Part shown: one piece after another, positions 11,690 through 24,185 of the stretch
Layout: each line of letters opens with the position of its first letter
How positions within the stretch are numbered: position 1 is the stretch's first letter
NCBI GenBank assembly: GCA_016785225.1
Contig: JAFBJZ010000349.1
Span: 1-64,000 of the forward strand
DNA length: 64,000 nt
Direction: 5' to 3'
Source: Psettodes erumei
Lineage: Eukaryota > Chordata > Actinopteri > Pleuronectiformes > Psettodidae
Notes under the pieces: model-generated
Told to the model about the DNA's origin: nothing
What the model saw: the letters and a program-made list of their open reading frames with translations, nothing else
Databases searched by the model: none
Made by a program: the position numbers and the translations under genes

Positions 11690-12900
11690 AGAGATGTTAA
11701 CAGGCTCTTCAAGAGACAAAACCCCCGCAAAGCTGCTGGGCTGGACGCTGTTTCTCCATCCTGCCTGAAGTTCTGTGCGGACCAGCTGTCCCCAGTGTTC
11801 ACGGACATCTTCAACACCTCACTGGAGACATGCCATGTGTCAGCATGCTTCAAGGCCTCCTCCATCCTCCCAGTCCCCAAAAAAACAGGACCCACAGGAT
11901 TAAATGACAATAGACCCGTCGCCCTGACCTCTGTGGTTATGAAATCTTTTGAGTTGCATGGACCCCTTGCAGTTTGCCTACAGAGCCAGCAGGTCTGTAG
12001 ATGATGCTGCCAACTTGGCCACTCATTTCATCCTCCAGCACCTGGACTCCACAGAAACCTACGCCAGGATCCTGTTTGTGGACTTCAGCTCTGCATTTAA
12101 CACGATCGTCCCGGCTATCCTGCAGGACAAGCTCTCACAGCTCAACATGCCAGACTCCACCTGCAGGTGGATCACAGACTTCGTGACGGACAGGAAGCAG
12201 CACGTGAGGCTGGGAAAGCACACCTCGGACTTCAGGGCGATCAGCACCGGCTCCCCCCAGGGCTGCGTTCTGTCTCCCCTGCTCTTCTCCCTGTACACCA
12301 ACAACTGCACCTGACCTGGTGCGGGGAGAACAACCTGGAGCTCAATGCTTCCAAAACAGTGGACATGAGAATAGACTTCAGGAAGAGCGCAGCCCCACCC
12401 TCCCCCATCATTCTGTGTGACTCCCCAGTGGACACTGTGGAGTCCTACCACTTCCTGGGCACCATCATCTGCCAGGACCTCAGGTGGGAGCCGAACATCA
12501 GCTCCCTCATCAAGAAGGCACAGCAGAGGATGTACTTCCTGAGGCAGCTGAAGAAGTTTAAGTTACTGCGGACAATGGTGATCCACTTCTACAGTGCCAT
12601 CACTGAGTCCATCCTCACCTCCTCCATCACCGTCTGGTACACTGCTGCCTCTGCCAAGGACAGGTGCAGACTGCAGCATATCGTACGCTCTGCTGAAAGG
12701 GCGATCGGCTGCAACCTCCCTTCTCTCCCACAACTTTACTCCTCCAGGAGCCTGAGGAGAGCAAGGAAAATAGCTGCTGACCCCTCCCACCCCGGACACA
12801 GCCTATCTGAGCCTCTCCCCTCTGGACGGAGGCTGCGGTCCATCAGGACCAAAACCTCCCGTCACTAGGACAGTTTTTACCCGTCTGCCATCAAGCTTTG
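11690..12900 (+). pseudogene. LINE reverse transcriptase, broken
   Basis: Recognisable RT pieces are a frame from 11,795 with ACFKASSILPVPKK, then from 11,949 LQFAYRASRSVDDA, ILFVDFSSAFNTI (the first catalytic Asp region) and SPQGCVLSPLLFSLYTN. A stop follows at 12,312-12,314. The next piece, in another frame, resumes at NLELNASKTVDMRIDFRK, so the FADD box between these motifs has been deleted. The C-terminal part runs to 12,868 and includes PLPSGRRLRSI. With the catalytic aspartates of the palm missing, this copy cannot reverse-transcribe. Confidence 0.85.
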
Positions 12901-13200
12901 GAATAATGCCTAAGTCTGACTTTAGCCCAATATGTTATATTAACGTTCATCCCCCAACTCAAATATGCGTTATATTAACGCCCCCACCCCTTCACTGGAC
13001 ACGTTATCTTGCACACTACCACCTGCACCAGTCGCGTAAATATACATATGTATACATTTTTTTTGTTTTTATGCTTAGGTTTATGTTTATGTACATTTCA
13101 TATGTTTATGTTTATCCTTTTTATATGTAAGCACTGTCAAATCAGGATAAATTCCTTGTAATGGTAATTACTTGGCAATAAAAGTGATTCTGATTCTGAT

Positions 13201-16200
13201 ATGAGCAAACCCTCTGCCTGTGTGTGGATATGGCAGATGAGAGATGGGCATACTTGATAATAATGTTGTTTACAGAGCATACAGACTTGGATGACTTATG
13301 TTATCACTACTTGTGTGACACGTAGCACCCAGACAGTGCAGGGGTGTGTGGAAGAAGGCTTACCCACAGAGTGTGCATCAAGGGCTGAATTCCAAGGCCG
13401 TGTCATTCCCCACCCGCCTGTGTTTGGATGGATGGTCTCTGCAGCAGCAGCAGCTGGCACTGGGCCTCAGGACGGAGGACTCTCCTCCTGGTCCTCCCTT
13501 TTGTATTCCTCTCGTCTCTCTCTTTAGGCCTGAGAAGTGATGGGAAGTAAAGGAGGGGAGGGGAGCAGAGGAAAAGCCCAGAGACAGTAGCAGGGGTAGC
13601 GGGGAGACAGGAGGGAAGAGAGACAAATGGTTGGTTCATGCTCTCCGCGTGGCTGAAAATCAAGAAGCGCCATATAAATGCAGGCATGCCATCTGCGTAC
13701 TCTGGCAGAGGCTTGTTTCTCGCGCCTCCCGTGATTGATTGGTTACCTAAAACTTTGAGTGCATAGGTTGCTGTAAGCTAACTCGCGCTCTCAATCCCCA
13801 TCAGCCGATACTGCCTGTGGAAGATGGGTAAATAAAGAAACAGCAGTAATGATTGCAGTTTCAAATGGAGCAGATTCGCTCAGGTTTTAATCCATTCCTA
13901 ACGCTTTTGCTCTTGTTTTTTTGTGGAAAGTCTATTTAAAAACAGGTACAACCCTCCAGATTTTTTAAAAGCTGTGGGTTAAGTCTCACTATAGCCCCAT
14001 GCTGCAACAGAAATGAATGCAGAAATCCATCTCCCAAGTCTCGTTACGGTCACTAACCTGTGATTGGACAGTTGGGGGAGTGGAGCGGCGACTGGTCAAC
14101 AGCTCTAGTTTGAGGGAGAAGTCCAGGTCGGATTCAGTGATTAGAGCTTTCTTTGCAAAGGCTGAGACCGTACATGACCTCAAAATAAATACAGTGATTT
14201 TTTTTGAAATATTTTAGTCACCCCACATGACACAGCAAGTGTAAAGGCTGTTTCTATTTTCTCAACAGTCAAAAGGAGTTGGGTTTTTTTTTTCATCTAA
14301 ATGTCAGCAATTTCTGTTGGGCTTCGGGGATGTTTACACTTAATGTCCCAGTTGCTCACAGTCACCTAATATCACCTCAGGGATTTCACTCACAGTGAAA
14401 TGTAGTTTCTGCCAATTTAGCAGAACCAGTCTTCGACAGGAGGAAAGCTGTGAATGGGTCAATTTGAAAGCCAGGGAAGTGATGTTTTTTATGTTTGTTG
14501 TTGTTGTGAGGTGCATATAGGTCAACGCAGCCAGCACTCAGCAGCCTAAATGCAAAATCACAGAGACAAATACAGGATTAATCCACGATGAAAAACCTAG
14601 CGGCCAGGAAGTGTGAAACAGTCTGTTTGTGACAGCACGGGTGTGAATGACAAGAGGCTGCGAGAAGAAAGGAGTCGAGAAAAGAGGTGGAGGTATTGAG
14701 ATGCGGAGAGCGGGCTTAAACGCGCAAGGCAGTATGGCAGGCATGACGAGACTGTTTGACTGCGTGCGTGAGATATAGTTCTGGCATGAGGCGCACGTGT
14801 GAGACGGTGATATTCGGGTGTGAACGTGAGCGGTGCCGTGACAAGTAACTGAGAGCGGGGGAAACTTGTGACGGATGCGGGGGGGGGGCTGTTCTGAAAA
14901 CCAAAGAGAAGATCGGGGTGAGAGGAAAGACGAAGTAATGGTTCTTTATGATTGGTGCTGCTAATTTGTGTTCCCCACGGCAGCTCACCCTACAAAAATA
15001 ACCCATCAGCTGAGCACAAATCATGTGAAAATCCCTTTTTTAAAATGTAAAACCGTCCCACACGGGGCATCTGCAGAATGAAAGACAATAAAAAGAGAGA
15101 GATTATGAGACGACAGAAAGAGGTCAAAGTGGGCAAAGTAGGGAGTGAAGATAACGGGTGGATGGAGGGGAAACTGAGCAGGGATGTGGGAGCGGGAGAA
15201 AGTGGTGATTGTTTTTGGTGATAGGCCACTTCACCGGTGCCTTTTATCCAGCTGTCCGGGGAAGAAATATCGTAAGTGCTCTTTAAGTGCACCCATTTTT
15301 TCCAGTGATTGGACAAATGCGATGCTATCCAATTCAGATACAGGTCGTAAGGACTCATAAATCCCCAAAAAAGAAAGTTGAGCGAACGGCTGAGAAGAGA
15401 AAGCCATGTCCTTCTTCTTCAGAGTAATGACTCTGTGGTCAAGTGTGTATCTGTGCAATCAGATTTAAGAGTGTAAAGAAGCACTGAGAGGGTGGAGGGG
15501 AGTATAAAAAAACGAATCAAAGGAGAGATACAGGTGGATGATTGATTAAAATGTATAACTGATGTCCCACGAAAAGGAGTCAAATAATATAGACTTTCCA
15601 TTCATTTGGCAGGAGCTGAATTCTGCTTCTGACTGTCCCATTTCTCTGCTTCTCTTCCTTTTGCTTCTTTACCAGCTCTGCCTTACACTCCCCACGATTC
15701 AGAGGCAGGGGTAGCTTCACAACGAGAGCACACACAGGCTTGCCTTATTGAATTAGCCAGTTAGCTGGCGCACCCTGCTTAATACACACAGTTCAAGTAA
15801 GGCTGCAGAGCACAATGCTCCTGTCAGTGAACTTTATTCCCAACATGCTGCAACAAATAGAGATGCATTTTTTGCCCTTTTTGTTTTCTATGGCTGTAGA
15901 TTCAAGGCAACGCTGCTTGGTTTTTAATTTATATTAATGGGCGCCTCGAATTTAGCAGCAATTAGCAGCTTAACACAAGCACGGAATTAGAATATGATAT
16001 AATCAATAAAACACCATTAGCAGATAAAGGCATTAATCTAGCCTTCAAGCCATGGATTAATTTCATTTTGTTAGTCGTGCAGATCTTTTTGGTTTCAAGT
16101 TGACTTTTTTTGACCACCAGTAGTAGTTTCATAGTTTTGGCAAGACGGGCCCCATTTTCGATTGCACTGTGCATGAGCAAGAGTGGGAGCACGCGGCGTA

Positions 16201-19200
16201 TGCGACTCCTTCTGACAGCTGGCCGAGGTAAAGTTCAAACTGAGATTTAGCATGCAGCACGAGCTAATTGGCTTAGTCAGAAGGACTTTTCTGATGAAAG
16301 TGAAACTCCAGAACAGCGGAACTTCCACGCGCATGCCACAGGTACCCCATATGGAGTAGGTGACAGTAGATGAGATTTTGGCTTGCCTCACTGTATTTAT
16401 TTGCATGTTAATGAGGTAGAGCTGCCAGAACTGAGCATACGTGTTCTTTTGTCATGAAGGTCATGGCGGGACATAAGCCAGTCTGACTTCTTTTCCTCTC
16501 TTGCTCATACATTTTGTTGGGTTTTAGGTTTTATCCCTCTGCCTCCTCCTCTCATTGTTTGAGGTGAGCGTTGCTTGAAAGTGAAGAGTCGACAACTTGT
16601 CGCTGTACGTATGTGTTTATTATGTTGAACCACCAGTCTTAACGGCTACAACAAAAACAGAGCATTTTTTGCTGAGGCATTTAAAAGGCTTTTCACCAGC
16701 TAATCAGCTGAAAAATGCCCACTGGTTTCAAAATTGCCATATAAACCAGGCGGTTGTGGAAATATAAAGGCCAGTATATTATAGTATTTTACTGTTGCAA
16801 GCAAGGTCTCTAGACCTGTGAAACAATACCTACTTTCCTGTGCAGAGATGCACTATTAGTTCTCTTGCTTTAACTGCATAATACTGCCTGAGTAATGGAA
16901 ACCAATGAACTGCAAAAAAACAAAGAAAAGGCCATCAGTGACTGGTTTGGTTCTCATTAGGTGAATTTATTGTTTGCAGTCTTGTGTTAACTTTGATGAG
17001 TCATGTTGCATCCGATTATAACATCCCCGAACACGACAGGAAAACCTGACACTGTAAAGCGTCTGTACCGTGCTACTCTTCTTTCATCAGCAGTTTATAC
17101 TGTATATCACACTTATTCAGTTAAATAAAAGCTGCAAAAGGCACAAATGGTGCTGTGTTATATACTGCACAAGGCAGGTGAATGCTGTTAGAGGTGTCGT
17201 CGATGGCCAGGACAGACTGATTGTCACCATTATGAACTGCGGAATGTTCCTTTAAGGGTTCTGACTTTACACAGCTGAGGCGCAAGAGCTGAGAGTCCGA
17301 TGTGGTGCACGAGGGGCGCACGAGAGAGAGAGAGCCGGAGAGCCGAAGAGAGGGAGGAGGCCTGAAGCGAAGCGTTCATGTTTTTTGAATGAACGTGTAC
17401 CTGCAAACAAAGTGTGTCTCCTAATGAGCTTCTCTGTGATGATAACTCGTCTTACAGCGTGCCCACTGTTCTGGCATCAAAGCATAAATTATGCTCAGTA
17501 AATGAGACACAGCAGATGAAACATCTCCCAGTCAGCGTGAGGCATTATTGTGGCCCAAATTAAAGCTTAGTGAGTTAATGGCTTATGTTTTCCAGGCTTT
17601 TTAAGTTTGAACGCGAGTGGGTGTGTGCGTCTGCATGAAATGGCTCCAGGCAGGCAGCCAGCAGCTAATTTTGCATAACATATTTTCTGCTTCAAACAAT
17701 GTTGCGAGTGCATCAAAGTGCATTAGTTTGGTAGTTTAGTCGTGGACCTGCATTCGACCTGCACAAAGGGGGCACCTTAAGGCAATGTTAACTGCTTTTT
17801 TTGACTCGACTTGGGGCCAGCACGAGAAGCTGCAAACAAAACATTGACATATCATCAAACCGGCATTAGAATTCATTTGGAGTTTCGTTTCCGGCCACCT
17901 GATACAATGTAACGGCTCTGTTTTGGTCTGGGTTGGTCGTGTGCAGCGGGAACATCAGAGCTGCCGCTGGACACGTGGGTTAATGAGAGCGGCGAGACCG
18001 AACCAATATGTTATTCATCTTATATCAATATTTATTAAGTTAAATTTATTTAATTTTTTCCCCCTCAGGCTGTAATCTGTATCCTCCCATATTTACCTTT
18101 ATGCCTATGTTTGAGGGTGTGATAACATCTCTCCAGTGTTACAGTTTCCCACGTATGATAAAAGAGCAGTCTTGCGCAGTACAGATGTTCATGTCTTGAT
18201 TGAGGAATGTGTTGCCGTTTCAAAGAAAACATGATTGTGACCTCTGTGGCACCTCCTCCAGCAGCACAATAGGCATTCATCACGCCACTGAGTAGTTTGA
18301 TCACACATTTGTTCTCATTTACTCTCCTCCGTCTGTGGGTCTCACTCTGGCGAAAGTATGGATGAAGTGTGTGTATGACACACAAACATCCTCACACAGT
18401 ATCAGAGTTTCATACACACCGACAGTCAGCCATTACTCATTTGAATTCCACCAGCAGTAAGATGTCTGATGTGTTTAATTGGCCACTGGGGAGCTATTGG
18501 CGGGATCATGCTTTTTCTCTCTGTCTCTTTCACTGTTTCAATCTTTTCTGTCCCTCTCTCCACCTTTGCTTCATACCTCTTCCCGCCTCTGCCTCTCAGA
18601 GCCTTCCACCCAGCTTTCTCTTTTTAGCCATCCTTCCCTCTGCCTGACAGCTGATTTAAGTCCAGACTCACTGAAAACAAAGCTCCTTCACCCAGTCAAA
18701 ATACCCTCATGTACGACCAGGCAGAAAACGGTTGGCAGTCATTTGAGGTTAACCTCTCAAATGATTTTTCCAGGGGAGAATTTCTTTATGACTTTCCCAT
18801 TTAAACATGTCACTTTTACGAGACGTCACTGTAACCCGAATCTCCTGGAACATTATCTGCAAAAAATCTTTGATGTCCCACGCTGTGTCCCGGACCTGAC
18901 ATCACATTGACGTATGAACGCATTACGCTGCTTTGGTTTTAATATCATTACATGTTAGATGAGATCAGTTCAGTTTTCTTTATAACGTGTCTCTCCATTA
19001 TACAAGCAGATACTTCTTTGAATAAAACTTGTAGCTGCTCTAGAGAATTTTAACAGGGTTCGCTGCTTTGCTTGATGATACCTCTGCGCTCTGCACTGTA
19101 CATATAAAAGAATGTGAGACGTGCCCTGCTTGCGATGCTATGGCTCTACCTCAGCTGTTGAGTTTAATCCCGGTGAACTAAATTTGACCTAATGAACCAC

Positions 19201-20399
19201 AGGAATTGTCACCTTTGACCCCTGCTGGAATATGTCATTGATAATGTGGTTACCGTATGTCCTCGCCACGTTTTCATTTCCTGTCCTCGGTACACGCCGC
19301 CCCTGTGAACTTTCCGAGTCGTTCCTCTGTATGCAAATTCCCATCTGGTGCGATTATCCATGACTCTTTGTCAGTTTTCTGAGACCTCTGGGAAAGTTGA
19401 CATTGGTGCTTTCATCTCCACTTTCAAAAAAAGTTTCCAGCTACTTTGTCGACCTCTAAAAAGCTGTCCACAATTATAAACACATTATTTGTAATGAGTC
19501 TTAATTATAAATTCCAATCATAGAAGTTGCCCTAAAACCCTCCATTTCAGAAAGTGTGCATATAATGATGCAAAGGTCATGCAGGATATTCATTAAAGTA
19601 CTGGTGTAGCCTGAAAAAAAATATAGTGTCTAGTGTTTTAGTAATATAAGCATCACATATAGCAGCCTCATTAAAAGCCACACACAGAAAATATTATACA
19701 GTGTAGAGGAAAAAAAACGAAATGAAAATGATAATCAGGGTTCACAAGGTTTATGAGCAATTTAGCATTTAAGACTAACAAAAGTTTGGTGACATTGTAC
19801 AGTAGAAGTACACAGTGATATAAGTGGTGTTGTACCGGACCACATTGTATTGGGAGCAGTTTTAATATTTTTTGCCATCCCTGCAGCAAAAAGAGAAAAG
19901 AAAACGTACAGAATAGCCCTTTTCCATGTGGCTAGGAAAGGAGTGAGAGCCGGAGCGAAAGGAGGAGATAACCGGAAGTCTAATCCAGCTTCTGGGCATC
20001 TTTGCCCGAAGAAGAAGAAAACAGTGTCGTATGTAAACGTAAACAGAGCGGCAGCTGCTCCAAGGACCGACAGGATTTACTGATTATTGGATTTACTACT
20101 TACAAATATGAGGCGGGCAGATTATTAACAAAACCTCTCCACAAAATGCAGTCCAGAACAACCATGATCTCACTGATGAGACGTGAAATTGAATTTTACA
20201 CCTCTACAGCAGTGTCAACAAACTGCCCCCCCCCCAAAAAAAATGGTATTCAGAAAGCTGTCATTATTGTCAAAGCATTCTGCATTCTCCAGGTTTACAG
20301 CAATTACAGTTACATTTTTTCAGGTGGGGAGACATTATTCCAAAGTGATCTTTTGCCATAGAGCCCAGGCTCTTCTAATTATAGTCATGCTGACAATAC
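13201..20399. other. Non-coding stretch, no gene seen
   Basis: About 7 kb without recognisable exons, RNAs or repeat families. Several blocks are complex and rich in homeodomain-like TAATTA/ATTA words (notably 15,900-16,420 and 17,440-17,600), as conserved non-coding elements often are. This is impression only. Open frames on either strand here lack splice-site context and known protein features. Confidence 0.5.
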
Positions 20400-20560
20400 T
20401 AAACCAGGACGTTGCAGAGAGTCATATTATTCAGAATGCGGCTGCCAGGGTCTTGGCAAAGACAGAAATAAGAGACCACATAACACACGTTCTGTTTCAC
20501 TGATACAGGCTTCTTTTGTCTGCTACAATTTATGTGAAAGCTTTAAATCCCCCGCAAAGT
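20400..20560 (+). mobile_element. LINE ORF2 fragment (C-terminal RT region)
   Basis: A frame ending at 20,503 contains HIIQNAAARVLAKTEIRDHI. This closely follows the QNAAARVLT-type motif found near the C-terminus of many fish CR1/L2/jockey-group LINE ORF2 proteins. Similarity continues weakly past the stop. No tail or upstream domains are visible, so it is a small internal fossil. Limits are approximate. Confidence 0.65.
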
Positions 20561-23500
20561 GGATACATTCGTTCAAAGATTTTGGACTGCTTGTGATTTT
20601 GCTCTCCTGCTTTTCCCCTGATTGTTTCTCACACTAAATGTAAAAAATACAATATCTTTTTTTTTTAGGTTTGAAGTCACAAATCTAATTTCACAGATTA
20701 TTCTTTCAACAGGAAATGAAAGAACCTCCTCTCGCCTTTTTAAACTTTCATTGCTGTTGTTACTTATTTCTGTCCTCATTTGAAAGTTCATCCTTTTTGT
20801 TCTCCACCGTTTCTGCGTGCGATTGTGTTTGTATTTATTGGTGCCGTTTGAGAAATTGTGTTTCACTTTCTTTTAGTGGCTTGAAAGATGTTAGCAAGTA
20901 AAATATTAACATCACAAAAAGGTCGTGGTTTGGTTGTAAAAGCTGGTTAGTTTTTTTCCGCACCACAATATAAGTATGTATTACAATACAAATTTTTTTT
21001 TAATAATATGCAAAGGAATGCACAGCTTACCTTTTGCTTCATTAAGAAATTTATACCCAGACAAATTACCTAAATAGAGCTGTTATTTCCATATTCCATA
21101 AAATGCCATTCAATTCAAACCAAACTTGGCTTTTTTATCAGTCCCCAAAAAATTAAAACTCCATTATGAATCTTTGGAAACAGGGAACAGTTCCAATCCA
21201 TTGTGCCATCAAATGAGATGTAACTGCATTTGCCAGATCAGTGGTTCTGCCACGCCCCCTTTTTGAAGCCAATAAATCAATCAATCAATAAATTGCCCTT
21301 AACCATTAAATAAATGTGCAAATTAAAAACTGCCAGAGAATTTATACTCATAATAAATCTCTCCCACTACATGAGTAGTTGCAGTCAATGCTTGATTATT
21401 TTTTACAATAATTTTAATAAAATATTGCAGCTACAGTCAAAAGTCAACATGTAAGATGTCTCTTATTCTTTAACACGACACACTATATCACAAGTTTGAG
21501 CTTTGAGCTGAATATTTCAGGTTATTACAGTGATCCAGCTGACTCCCTGCAACAAATAGGATCATTCAGTCCTTGGAAAATGATAGAATTGATTTCAGAT
21601 GAGTCCTTTCAGCAGTTGTAACCAAGTAGAAATAATAAAGAATGTCGTCTGAAAGCCTGATTCAATCCTCTCATATTTGAAAATATTTTATTTTCAAAAT
21701 ACTTCATGAGGACGTATGGCTCGATAAGTAGCAGGAACATATGTCGTGAAATCATATAATACACTTGTTTATGCCAATTAAATTCTAACAACTAGATTTT
21801 ACAGCAATTCTGTGTAATCAGAGTGGCTGTATGACACAATTAACTGAAGGCAGGAATGAAAGAATAACTGCTTTCCAAAGGATGCAGATAGTGGGTTTCC
21901 ATGGCTACAGCCCAGTTACAGAGCAAGGCTTTCTGCTTGAATTTATAAAAATGGAGACACTTGAATTTGATGATAAACAGCCCATTATCTTCATTTCAAA
22001 CTGACTGGGATTATTTTCTCATCTTGCTGTATTTCATTTTTCATTTTCGTGTTGCTGCAGGCCGGTTGTGGCTTTCTCTCTCCCCGTCTTTCAAGATGGT
22101 GGGTACCATCAAAGTCAAGGATTTTTGTCTCAAAAGCACTGAAGCGCAGACACAAGACATCTGGCAAAGCATTTCAAATTATGTAACAATCCAAATAAAT
22201 CGATTGTGCTCAAAAATAACTAGGCAGCAAACTGTTGCTGCAGTTGATGCCCTGAAAAAAAACCAAGCAGAGAAGCCCAATGTTCTCAGCTCTCCAGCTA
22301 ACATCACGCTAACAGCATTTCTTGGCGAACTAGAAAGTTAGTTGGAAATTTAATGTTGCCAGACACACAAGAAGTAGAGCAACCTCAGCAACAGTCTTCA
22401 TGCCTTTTCAGCTCTCGAAGGCCTCTCCACCACAGTCGGACTGGCCATCAGGACCGCTGGGACAAATCTCGATGGTTAAAAAAAAATCCATAAAGATTTA
22501 AAAAGTTATTACCAGCCCCATCAGTCTATTAAAGCTCAGAGGTCATCCCACCTTCCATTTGAAATATCCCCTCAGCACCTTTAAACTTCAACATCATCAG
22601 CATCAGGAAATCGGAGGTCAAAAATCTCCATGTCGTAAAACATGTCATATATTTTCTTTTGCTCTGAGGCGTACAAGGGTGTTTTATTGGATGCTTGAGT
22701 TTTGTAATAAATTTGGGAACTAACATGGAGACCAGATACCCGGTCACAACAACAATTTTAAAAAGTAAAACATTTGTAATTTCACTTTGCAGAGCATCTG
22801 TGCGCAGTGTAATCAGAAACGTTTTGTGCAGCCGCAGCTGCGTTTTCAGCCTAACACTGTCACTGATTCTAATTAGTGTGATGATGGACAGGGAGAGAGG
22901 ACAGGCCAACCAGACCAAGAACACAAAATGTGTGGCTGAAAAGGAAACTAAAACAGAGTGAGTGTGGAGGCAGGGTTGCATAACAAATATATGGACTCTG
23001 GGCTATAGGCCCCATTAAACTAAAACTGTGCATTGAAACCAACATCTATAATTTATGTTGATGGAGATCGTGGCCTCTCTTGTATGAAATTGCAGTGAAG
23101 CACTGCTATTGCCCAATGCCACACACAGCCAGGATACAAAGGAGGCGGCGAGGGAGATGGGCATAGAGAGAGAGAGAGAGCAGGAGGTGGATGTACATTA
23201 GGCACCTGTAACAACCAAAATGGCTGCATTTTATTGTTTCTTGCACCATCTGCAGCGGTGATCGAAAACAGGGGGAGAGGGGGTTGGGGGTGGGAGGCAG
23301 TGACAAATGACGTAGTGAGCCAAGTTGAGAGAATATCAATTCAAAGAAGGTGGGGAGAGAGAAGTGATAGAACGTGATTAGAACCTGTGTGAAGCTTTTT
23401 AAAGTCAATAAGAACAACTGCTTTTGACAAATGCTTCTGCTGTGAATGGCACCAGAGAGGAAACAAGCCAGGGGTGGGGGGCGTGGAGAGATGTAGCGCA

Positions 23501-24094
23501 TGGCATTGCGCACCTGTCGAGGACGGCAACAATTTTTCATCTTTCATCATCATAAACCTAATGCTTGTTATAATGATTGGAGGAGGTGCACGAGAGGCCT
23601 GGGAAATAATCAGAAACAAATGGCAGAGGAGAGTGCATAAGACGTGGGTGCTGGAGGAGTAGATTATGCCAGGGTGATTGGGAAAAGTAATTGAAAATGG
23701 CCAGAGCCACGATAACAGCTGCTAATAACAGATGTTTCTGCAGCAGGATTTTGCTGATGCTGTATTTTAAACTGTGATGATGAGGGGGAAAGAGGCAGGA
23801 AATTGGAGGGGGGGGGCTCATACAGGCAGGTTAGGTTGGCGACAGCGTGCTTGGCGACAGCAGCATTAAGGGGAGTGATTAAAGTAATTAAAGGTTGTAA
23901 TTAAACCTGGAAGCCATGATGATGGAGACGTATATGGTGTGTGCATGCAGATCTGCAGGCTGGCGCATAGCATGGTATTGCTTTGCTGGCCGCTGAGCCG
24001 CTCACGATCCAGTGACTTTGTGAAGGTCATGCCGGTGCTGGTTCTCTAAGACGGTCATTTCTTTCATTACATTCTGTACCTGGTTACACGGTTG
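20561..24094. other. Non-coding stretch, no gene seen
   Basis: No recognisable gene. Purine-rich blocks (about 23,140-23,360 and 23,770-23,820) account for several open frames on the complementary strand. Confidence 0.5.
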
Positions 24095-24185
24095 TCTATT
24101 CAGGGTCACTGAGGAGTGGAGCCTGTCCAAGAATGTACTGCACTGAGTGGAAGGCTGGAAAACACCTGTCCAGTACAGATAAATC
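24095..24185 (+). repeat. Degraded fish interspersed repeat
   Basis: The phrase CAGGGTCACTGAGGAGTGGAGCCTGTCC followed about 30 bp later by AACACCTGTCCAGTACAG resembles the start of the same common fish repeat seen more fully at 33,637-33,890 (the part reading roughly 'total package of summary-and-share' motifs GGGTCA..GGAGCC..CCTGGACAGGTC in well-preserved copies). Heavily diverged. Confidence 0.45.

Larger units (their letters stand above)
10880..13200 (+). mobile_element. Decayed CR1/L2-group LINE (Rex1/Maui-like)
   Basis: Pieces of one non-LTR retrotransposon ORF2 appear in order: an endonuclease-like part (about 11,030-11,510), then a reverse transcriptase (about 11,690-12,900). The 3' end reads GGCAATAAAAGTGATTCTGATTCTGAT and stops at 13,200 with the ATTCTG hexamer tail usual for this group. 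The copy is dead. It has several frame changes and stop codons. One internal deletion lies between the endonuclease and RT parts. A second, near 12,312, removes the block that should carry the catalytic FADD motif. Intact relatives are about 3 kb or longer, so this one is shortened. The higher GC content of this segment sets it apart from its surroundings. The exact clade within the CR1/L2 group is not certain. Confidence 0.85.

Noticed and set aside
12059..12451. 130-codon minus-strand open frame within the LINE
   Set aside because: Antisense shadow of reverse-transcriptase coding sequence.
22529..22981. 150-codon minus-strand open frame
   Set aside because: No domain or known family; low-information AT-rich context consistent with chance.
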